DNA from: Acidobacteriota bacterium
GTDB lineage: Bacteria > Acidobacteriota > Polarisedimenticolia > Polarisedimenticolales > Polarisedimenticolaceae
NCBI GenBank assembly: GCA_011773795.1
Contig: WVWW01000232.1
Span: 4,298 to 39,683 of the forward strand
DNA: 35,386 bases
Direction of reading: 5' to 3'
The position numbers were made by a program, and so were the translations under genes. This document shows, piece after piece, positions 26,008-32,643 of the stretch. Position 1 is the first letter of the stretch. Every line of letters begins with the position of its first letter. A model generated the notes under the pieces. It worked only from the letters and a program-made list of their open reading frames with translations, made no database searches and was not told where the DNA came from.

Positions 26008-27039
26008 ATGATCAGTCCTAAGAAAATACGGTTGCCGATGGCGTTGCTCGCCTGTTTTGCTCTGTGCGCGCCGGGACCCTTCGCGGTCGGGAAGGGGGAC
26101 AAGAAAACCCTGTCCTTCGCCGCGGAGATGGCCGCCGCCGGAAGCTGGCACGAGGCGTCCTTTCGCTGGAAGGGCGTCCTCGCGAACGACGCCGAAAACG
26201 CCCACCTGCACAACAACCTGGCCATCGCGGCGGAAGCGCTCGGTAACTGGGACGAGGCGTCGGTGCGTTACGAACAGGCGCTGAAGCTCGAGGGCGACAA
26301 CTTCTTCATCCAGGAGAACCATCGTCGCTTTTCGATCTTTCGCGAACGGCTGCGGCGCCACGAGGAGGGCGAAGATACGTCCGAGGAACGAGCCATCACA
26401 CCCTTCGGCGGGGACGCCAAGCGCAAGGGGAAGACGTTTCAGGTGACGGTGGGGCTACCGATGCCGCCACGACTCAAGCTCGAAGGCAACGAGTCGATCC
26501 TGGTCATCGAGTTCCTCGACGACGAGACGCGCTTTCTCGACATCAACCGCGAGATGGTGCGTTTCCTGCGCAGCGCCTTTCACAACCGCACCGCGCACGA
26601 GGTGCTGGATGTCGTTCCTCCGCCGGCCGTTCCCGAGCAAACCATCGAGGACCTCCTGGCCAACGCCGAGTTCTGGAAACACCTGCACCGGGAATACGGT
26701 CCCGACCTGATTGTTTCCGGGGTCCTGGGTTTTGATCGGGAAGATATATCGGGATACCAAGACGTTGATGTGGTCAGCTCGACAACGGGCCAGAAAGTAC
26801 GCCAGACACGATTCGTGGAGCAGGAGCGTTTCAGCTACCACGTCGAGGTCTTCTTCATCGACGCCAAGGAGGGCAAGCCGCTCTATCGCGACAAGCTGCA
26901 ACGCTCCGCGATCATCCGCGGCACCCAAAACGACCCGGTCACGACCTTCTTCGATCTCAGCGACACGATCGCTGCGGAAGTCCTCGCGATCATCCAAACA
27001 CGAATGCGTTTGGATACGCGCAGGGTCTTCAAGTACTGA
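26008..27039 (+). CDS. Secreted TPR protein with C-terminal CsgG/LpoB-like region
   Basis: Signal peptide; TPR-like AGSWHEASFRWKGVLANDAENAHLHNNLAIAAEALGNWDEASVRYEQAL; YGPDLIVSGVLGFD...VEVFFIDAKEGKPLYRDKL. GAGG upstream of the chosen ATG. Confidence 0.7.
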   Translation: MISPKKIRLPMALLACFALCAPGPFAVGKGDKKTLSFAAEMAAAGSWHEASFRWKGVLANDAENAHLHNNLAIAAEALGNWDEASVRYEQALKLEGDNFFIQENHRRFSIFRERLRRHEEGEDTSEERAITPFGGDAKRKGKTFQVTVGLPMPPRLKLEGNESILVIEFLDDETRFLDINREMVRFLRSAFHNRTAHEVLDVVPPPAVPEQTIEDLLANAEFWKHLHREYGPDLIVSGVLGFDREDISGYQDVDVVSSTTGQKVRQTRFVEQERFSYHVEVFFIDAKEGKPLYRDKLQRSAIIRGTQNDPVTTFFDLSDTIAAEVLAIIQTRMRLDTRRVFKY

Positions 27040-27067
27040 GGGGCAGGCGAAACGCCAGGAGAGGCTG

Positions 27068-30022
27068 ATGAAAACAACACTACGACGACGTTTGGCGGTG
27101 TTGGCCGCGCTGGGCGTGGCCCTTCTGTGTGTCGCTCCGCTAACGGCTCAGAGCCGTGGGTTCGGCAAGAACAAGGTCACCTACGAGCGTTTCGACTGGC
27201 AGGTGTACCGCTCCCCGCACTTCGACATCCACTACTACCCGTCGATCGACCCGTTCCTGGACCAGATCGTCAGCTATGCCGAGAGCGCCTATGCCGACCT
27301 GAGCAAGCAGCTCGATCACGAGCTGCGCTTCCGCGTCCCGCTCGTCGTCTACAAGACCCACGGCGAGTTCCTGCAGACGAACATCACGCTGGCCGAGCTT
27401 CCCGAGGGTGTCGCGGCGTTCGCCGAGCCGGTGCAGTACCGCATGGTCTTGCCGATCGACGGGCCGCCGGACGAGCTGTACAAGCTGATCGCGCACGAGC
27501 TCGTCCACATCTTCCAGTACTCGATGTTTTACGAGGGCTACCTCGGTCGAGCGCTGCGGTCGAATCCGCCGACGTGGCTGATCGAAGGGCTGGCTTCGTA
27601 TCTTGCCGATGATGAATCGACGCTCGACCAGATGGTGATCCGCGACGGCGTCGTCAACAACAATCTGCCGCCGATCCAGAGTTTCAACCAGGTTACGTTC
27701 CTGACGTACCGCTACGGCCACGCGATGTTCGACTACATCGAACAGGAGCACGGGATCGAGGGGCTGCGCAGCTTCCTGTTCGAGTTCAAGAAGGTGCTGC
27801 TGACCGGCAACCTCGGGCGCGCCGTCAAGGAGGCGTTCGGCTACGACATCGACGAGCTCAACCGTCGGTTCAATCGCTACCTCAGGAAGAAGTATTACCG
27901 CGTGCTGCTCGAGAAGAAGTCGCCCGACGAGCACGCGCGCGAGATCCGTCCGCGTAAATCGCGACCGCCGCTGATGTCGCCGACGCTGTCGCCCTCGGGC
28001 GAGCTCGTCGCGGCTCTGTCGGCACCGGCGCTGGAACTGGACCTCGTGGTTTTCTCTGCCGAGGGCGAGGACAAGGCGCGCAACGTCACCAAGGGCTTCA
28101 CGAACAAGTACCGCAACCTCGTCACGAACGCCTTCAAGGGGCGGCGTGACCTCTCCTGGTCCCCCGTCGCCGACGAGGTCGCCGTCTTCGTCAAGCGTGA
28201 GAACAAGTGGCCCTTGCTGATCATGGACGCACTCAGGGGCAAGATCAAAAGGAAGATCAACTTCGACGACATCTTCGAATGCGCAAGCCCGATGTTCTCG
28301 CCCGACGGCCGGCGCATTGCGTTTGAAGGCAACCGCAACGGTGTTGTCGATATCTTCGAGTACGACCTCGACAGCGGTGAGATCCGCAACCTGACACGGG
28401 ACGATTTCTTCGACGCCAACCCGTGGTACGCGGCCGACGGCGGCTCGATCCTTTACAACCGCCGCATCGGTAGCCACTGGAAGATCTTTTCCGTCGATCT
28501 CGCGGACGCCGAAAAGAAGAGTCAGCTGACCTACGGTGCCCACAGCGATCTGCAACCGTCCTATTCGCGCGACGGTAAGACGATCTTCTTCACTTCAGAC
28601 CGCGGCGAGTACGACGTCTACAACATCCACTCGCTGGATCTCGAAACCGGCGACGTCGCCCAGTACACCGATGTGGTCGGCGGGGCGTTCATGCCCATCG
28701 AGATGTCCTCGCGAGGCGACGAGCGCTTCCTCGTGTTCAACGCCTTCTTCGAGGGCACCTTCCGGCTGTACCGCATGCCGTTGCGCGCGCCGGAGTTGCG
28801 TATCCCGGCTGAGGAGCGGCTCAACCTTTCGGTGGAGGCGGAGCCGTTCAAGCCGGACCTCGAGTTGAGCGTCGATGAAGCGCAGAAGCTGCCTTACAAG
28901 GTCAAGTGGGACCTCGAGGCACCTTACGTCGAGGTGGGTGTCACGGACGACGGCCGGTTTCTGAGTAACGCCGGGCTGCAGTTCACCGACCTGCTGGGCA
29001 ACCATCGTTTCCTCGTGAGCGCCTTCAGCGTCTCCGAGTTCGCCAGCATTCAGGCGAGCTACTTCAACCTCGAGCGGAAGTACAACTGGGGCGGGTCGGT
29101 GTACGACTATCGTGAGTTCTTCGTGGATCGTTCGACCGGACAGACGATCGATCAGACCAGCCGCACGACCGGGGCCTCGGCCTTCGTCGAGCGTCCGTTC
29201 AACCGCCACTACCGTTTCCGGTCGACACTGGGCTACCAGGACAGCTCGTACCTCCGTATTGCCGGCTTCGATCTACTCGGGTTGCCGACGTTCACCAAGA
29301 TCGACGATGGGCTGGCCTTCGCTTCCGTCGGTCTGATAGGCGATACCGTGAGGTTCCAGCGCTGGGGTCCGTACCACGGTAAGCGGTTCAACATCGGCGT
29401 TACTTACGGCAAGGGCGTGTCCGGGGATTTCGAAGGCGATTCGGTGCGCCTGGATTTCGACTACCGCGCCTACGGCCGCTTGACCCGGCGTTCCCTGTTC
29501 GCGCTGCGCCTGGCCACGCTTCAGAACCTCGGCGACCGCCAGTTCCTCTACCCGTTCGGCGGCATCAACCAACTCCGCGGTTACGACTACTACGAGTTCA
29601 CCGGAACGAATCTCGTCTGGTCCAACCTGGAGTTCCGCTTCCCGCTGGTCGATTTGCTGGCGTTCCCGGTGCTGGCGATCCAGGATATCCGCGGCATCCT
29701 GTTCCTGGATCTCGGGGCGGCCTACCTGGATGACGAGCTGTGGATCAACCCCAACACGGGTTTCGTCCGCGTCGACGAGACCGGACAGCCGATCAAGTTC
29801 GCCTTTTGGGATTCGGAAAACGACCGACTCCAGGATCTCCGCGGCAGCTACGGCGTCGGGTTCCAGTTCCTGTTCCTCGGCGGCCTGCAGTTCAACTGGG
29901 TCTGGGCGCAGCGACTGGATTTCACTGACTATGCGTTCGATCCGACGACGATGACCGTCGTCCCGGTCAAGGGCAACAGCAGCGGAACCCGCACGCAGTT
30001 CTATATCGCGTTCGATTTCTAG
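27068..30022 (+). CDS. Metallopeptidase (HExxH) - TolB/PD40-like propeller - Omp85/BamA surface-antigen barrel fusion
   Basis: Signal peptide MKTTLRRRLAVLAALGVALLCVAPLTAQ; LIAHELVHIFQYSM and WLIEGLASYLAD; PD40-type repeats (MFSPDGRRIAFEGNRNG, SYSRDGKTIFFTSDRGEYDVY); Omp85-like LRGYDYYEFTGTNLVWSNLEFRFPLVD...FLDLGAAYLDD...YGVGFQFLFLGGLQFNWVWAQRLD...FYIAFDF. Confidence 0.88.
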   Translation: MKTTLRRRLAVLAALGVALLCVAPLTAQSRGFGKNKVTYERFDWQVYRSPHFDIHYYPSIDPFLDQIVSYAESAYADLSKQLDHELRFRVPLVVYKTHGEFLQTNITLAELPEGVAAFAEPVQYRMVLPIDGPPDELYKLIAHELVHIFQYSMFYEGYLGRALRSNPPTWLIEGLASYLADDESTLDQMVIRDGVVNNNLPPIQSFNQVTFLTYRYGHAMFDYIEQEHGIEGLRSFLFEFKKVLLTGNLGRAVKEAFGYDIDELNRRFNRYLRKKYYRVLLEKKSPDEHAREIRPRKSRPPLMSPTLSPSGELVAALSAPALELDLVVFSAEGEDKARNVTKGFTNKYRNLVTNAFKGRRDLSWSPVADEVAVFVKRENKWPLLIMDALRGKIKRKINFDDIFECASPMFSPDGRRIAFEGNRNGVVDIFEYDLDSGEIRNLTRDDFFDANPWYAADGGSILYNRRIGSHWKIFSVDLADAEKKSQLTYGAHSDLQPSYSRDGKTIFFTSDRGEYDVYNIHSLDLETGDVAQYTDVVGGAFMPIEMSSRGDERFLVFNAFFEGTFRLYRMPLRAPELRIPAEERLNLSVEAEPFKPDLELSVDEAQKLPYKVKWDLEAPYVEVGVTDDGRFLSNAGLQFTDLLGNHRFLVSAFSVSEFASIQASYFNLERKYNWGGSVYDYREFFVDRSTGQTIDQTSRTTGASAFVERPFNRHYRFRSTLGYQDSSYLRIAGFDLLGLPTFTKIDDGLAFASVGLIGDTVRFQRWGPYHGKRFNIGVTYGKGVSGDFEGDSVRLDFDYRAYGRLTRRSLFALRLATLQNLGDRQFLYPFGGINQLRGYDYYEFTGTNLVWSNLEFRFPLVDLLAFPVLAIQDIRGILFLDLGAAYLDDELWINPNTGFVRVDETGQPIKFAFWDSENDRLQDLRGSYGVGFQFLFLGGLQFNWVWAQRLDFTDYAFDPTTMTVVPVKGNSSGTRTQFYIAFDF

Positions 30023-30027
30023 GAACG

Positions 30028-30495
30028 GTGCGGCAGGAGCGATACACGGACTACCCGCGGGCGATCCTCTGGCTCGTCCGCGGCGGCGAGGGCACGATCG
30101 GCGGTGACGTCGTGTCGGTCGAGCCCTTCTACCTGAGCAAGCGGCCGATCACCAACCTCCAGTTCGAGGCCTTCGAACCGGCGTTCGAACGCTGCGTCCA
30201 CTCTCCGGAGGACGACGACATTGCGGTCGGCATCGACTTCGAACGGGCCCGCGGCTATTGCGACTGGTACGCGCGCGTCTCACGAAAGCCGATGCGGCTG
30301 CCCACCGAGATCGAGTGGGAGTACGCCTGTCGTGGCCCCAAGGCGTTCGGCCTGCTGGGCATGCTCGGCGGCGTCTGGGAATGGACCGCGGAGGGCGTGC
30401 TGCGCGGCGGGAACGACTGCGCCGTGCGCCGCGTCGCCGATCCCACGCTTCGTGCCGAGGACGTCGGCTTCCGTGTCGCCCGTAGCCTAAGATGA
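30028..30495 (+). CDS. Short FGE-sulfatase/SUMF1-like domain protein
   Basis: VSVEPFYLSKRPITNLQFEAF; MRLPTEIEWEYACRG; GLLGMLGGVWEWTAEGVLRGG; VGFRVARSLR. GTG start; 155 aa. Confidence 0.85.
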   Translation: MRQERYTDYPRAILWLVRGGEGTIGGDVVSVEPFYLSKRPITNLQFEAFEPAFERCVHSPEDDDIAVGIDFERARGYCDWYARVSRKPMRLPTEIEWEYACRGPKAFGLLGMLGGVWEWTAEGVLRGGNDCAVRRVADPTLRAEDVGFRVARSLR

Positions 30496-30881
30496 TGTCG
30501 ATGGAAGGCTTCTTCGACGCGGGCCCGATCGACGCGTTCCCCCACGGGAGTGCGCGGGTGGTGCTCGTGGACAACGTCCGCGTGGCCGTGTTCCGGCTCG
30601 ACAGCGGCTGGTACGCCTTGCGAGATGCCTGCCCGCACATGGGCTCGTCGCTCGCCCAGGGCCGTGTCAGGGACGGCCGCGTCACCTGCCGCTGGCACGA
30701 CTGGAGCTTCGACCTCGCCACCGGCACGAGCGATTCCAAACGCAAGGCATGCGCGCGCGTCTACGAGCTGCGCACCCACGACGACCACATCTGGCTGAAG
30801 CCTCCCCCGCCGGTCGGCCGGCCCTCCGACGACGAAGACGACGAGTGGATGACCGCCGACCCCGACACCTGGTTCAGATGA
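30492..30881 (+). CDS. Rieske [2Fe-2S] domain protein
   Basis: CPHMGSSLAQGRVRDGRVTCRWHDWSFDLATG (CxH...CxxH); ATGA overlap with the upstream FGE-like gene. Confidence 0.92.
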   Translation: MMSMEGFFDAGPIDAFPHGSARVVLVDNVRVAVFRLDSGWYALRDACPHMGSSLAQGRVRDGRVTCRWHDWSFDLATGTSDSKRKACARVYELRTHDDHIWLKPPPPVGRPSDDEDDEWMTADPDTWFR

Positions 30882-30976
30882 CAGGGGGTCAGGTCTTGAA
30901 TTGCAGCATTTTGGGGGTGGTTACCGGTACGAAAAGTCACTGAGCCAAATGCTGCAATTCAAGACCTGACCCCCTG
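30882..30976. repeat. Long hairpin element C: 30-bp perfect inverted repeat, 35-nt loop
   Basis: cagggggtcaggtcttgaattgcagcattt (30882-30911) and aaatgctgcaattcaagacctgaccccctg (30947-30976) are exact reverse complements. Confidence 0.97.
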
Positions 30977-30980
30977 CCCT

Positions 30981-31901
30981 CTAGGTAGGGGTCCTGCGCA
31001 GACCCTGTGAGTGCCGGACGGCGAACCAGGCTGCCGTGCAGCTGACGGCGAGCCCGGTCGCGATCGTCGCGAAGACGAAACGTCCGGGCAGCGGGTGGGC
31101 CAACAGCAGGTCGAACATGGCCAGAGACCGGCTGCCGGCGTAACCGAGCGCGGCGCGACGGGCGAGCTCGACCAGGGCGAGCGCGGCGAGCGACGAGACC
31201 AGTCCCTGGACCACACCCGCGACGAGGAACGGGCCGCGCACGAACGACGGCGTCGCTCCGACCAGCAGCATGATCTCGATCTCGTCGCGGCGCGCGTAGA
31301 CGGCCAGCCGCAGCACGCTGGCCATGACGAAAACGACGGCGGCAAGAATCAACAAGCCCAGACCGCTACCGCCCACGCGGGCGAGGTTCAACACCGCCTC
31401 GACGCGGCCGAGCAGCTCGCGGTCGAAGCGGACCTGCTCGACGCCCTGCTTGTCACCGAACTCGGTCTGGATCCTCGAGCCGACGGTCTCCGCGACCTGG
31501 CCGGTAGCGAGGAACACCTCGAGCGACTCCGGCAGCGGGTTGCTCTCGAGCGCGTCGATCAGCATCGACATCTCGCCGGCCCAGTCCTGGTAGCGGGCCA
31601 GCGCCTCGGCCTTGTCGATGTGCTCGACGCGCAGGACGCCGTCGATGGCGCCCAGCTCCCGCTCCAGGGCCTCGCGTTGCTCGGCGGTGACTCCTTCCTG
31701 CAGGTACAGCTCGATGCGCACGTCGTCGCGCAGCTCGCCGACGAACGCCTCGACGTTGCTCAGGACGAGGGCGATCAGGCCGGACCCGAACAGCACGACG
31801 ATCAGGGTCCCGACGGCGAGCAGGTTCACGCCCGGGCTGTGGCGCAGCTCCTCCCAGGCGTCGACCGTGAAGAACCGCAGCTTGTGCCAGAGTGTGCTCA
31901 C
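30981..31901 (-). CDS. ftsX: Cell division protein FtsX (permease-like)
   Basis: GTG start; N-terminal TM, extracellular ELRDDVRIELYLQEGVTAEQREALERELGAIDGV, LLVGATPSFVRGPFLVAGVVQG; 4-nt overlap with ftsE. Confidence 0.92.
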   Translation of the reverse strand: MSTLWHKLRFFTVDAWEELRHSPGVNLLAVGTLIVVLFGSGLIALVLSNVEAFVGELRDDVRIELYLQEGVTAEQREALERELGAIDGVLRVEHIDKAEALARYQDWAGEMSMLIDALESNPLPESLEVFLATGQVAETVGSRIQTEFGDKQGVEQVRFDRELLGRVEAVLNLARVGGSGLGLLILAAVVFVMASVLRLAVYARRDEIEIMLLVGATPSFVRGPFLVAGVVQGLVSSLAALALVELARRAALGYAGSRSLAMFDLLLAHPLPGRFVFATIATGLAVSCTAAWFAVRHSQGLRRTPT

Positions 31902-32563
31902 GCCGACTCCCCGCCGGCGACCACGCGGCCCCGCTCGAGGATGATCGTGCGACGCTGCATCCGCTCGATCAGGTCGCGGTCGTGCGTGGCGACCACCACG
32001 GTGGTCCCGCGGGCGTTGATCTCGCGGAACAGCCGCATGATCTCGACCGCCAGGTCGGGATCGAGGTTGCCGGTCGGTTCGTCGGCCAGCAGCAGCGCCG
32101 GCTCGTTGACGACCGCGCGGGCGATCGCGACCCGTTGTTGCTCGCCGCCGCTCAGCGCGCTCGGGTAGGCCGACAGCTTGTGGTTGAGACCCACGCTTCG
32201 CAGCGCCTCGTAGGCCTGCTTGCGCTGACGCGAGCGCGGCACCCCCGCCACGTTGAGCACGTAGGCGACGTTGTCGAGCGCCGTCTTGCGCTGGATCAGC
32301 TTGAAGTCCTGGAACACGACGCCGATCGAGCGGCGCAGGTCCGGGATCTTCGCTTGCGGGAGCGCGCCGACGTTGCGTCCGTTGACCAGGATCTGCCCGC
32401 CGCTGGGCCGCTCCTGCCGCAGCAACATGCGCAGGAGCGTGGTCTTGCCGGCGCCGGACGGCCCGGTGAGGAACACGAACTCGCCCTTGGCGATCTCGAG
32501 CGTGGCCCCCTCGACGGCCGCGACGTCGTCGTACCGCTTGCTGACGTTGAACAACCGGATCAT
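31898..32563 (-). CDS. ftsE: Cell division ATP-binding protein FtsE
   Basis: Walker A GPSGAGKTTLLRM; VVFQDFKLI; signature LSGGEQQRVAIARA; Walker B LLLADEPTGNLDP. Confidence 0.95.
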   Translation of the reverse strand: MIRLFNVSKRYDDVAAVEGATLEIAKGEFVFLTGPSGAGKTTLLRMLLRQERPSGGQILVNGRNVGALPQAKIPDLRRSIGVVFQDFKLIQRKTALDNVAYVLNVAGVPRSRQRKQAYEALRSVGLNHKLSAYPSALSGGEQQRVAIARAVVNEPALLLADEPTGNLDPDLAVEIMRLFREINARGTTVVVATHDRDLIERMQRRTIILERGRVVAGGESA

Positions 32564-32587
32564 CGGGTTCGCATCCTAACAGGCCGA

Positions 32588-32621
32588 TCAAAAAAAGCGG
32601 CGCCCGAATCGGGCGCCGCTT
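32588..32621 (-). terminator. Intrinsic terminator of the M1 peptidase gene
   Basis: aagcggcgcccga / tcgggcgccgctt stem (32595-32607 / 32609-32621); minus strand continues into a run of T's (CTTTTTTTGATC). Confidence 0.85.
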
Positions 32622-32643
32622 CGCGGTCGGGTTTGTCGCGGGT

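Noticed and set aside
27140-28555. 471-aa minus-strand ORF
   Set aside because: Antisense to the protease-Omp85 gene; composition reflects the codon structure of the sense gene.
30981-30991. CTAGGTAGGGGTC next to hairpin C, containing GTAG and TAGGGGTC (like the tip of hairpin A)
   Set aside because: Too short and inside the ftsX C-terminal codons; could be chance, so not claimed as an element remnant or RAYT recognition site.
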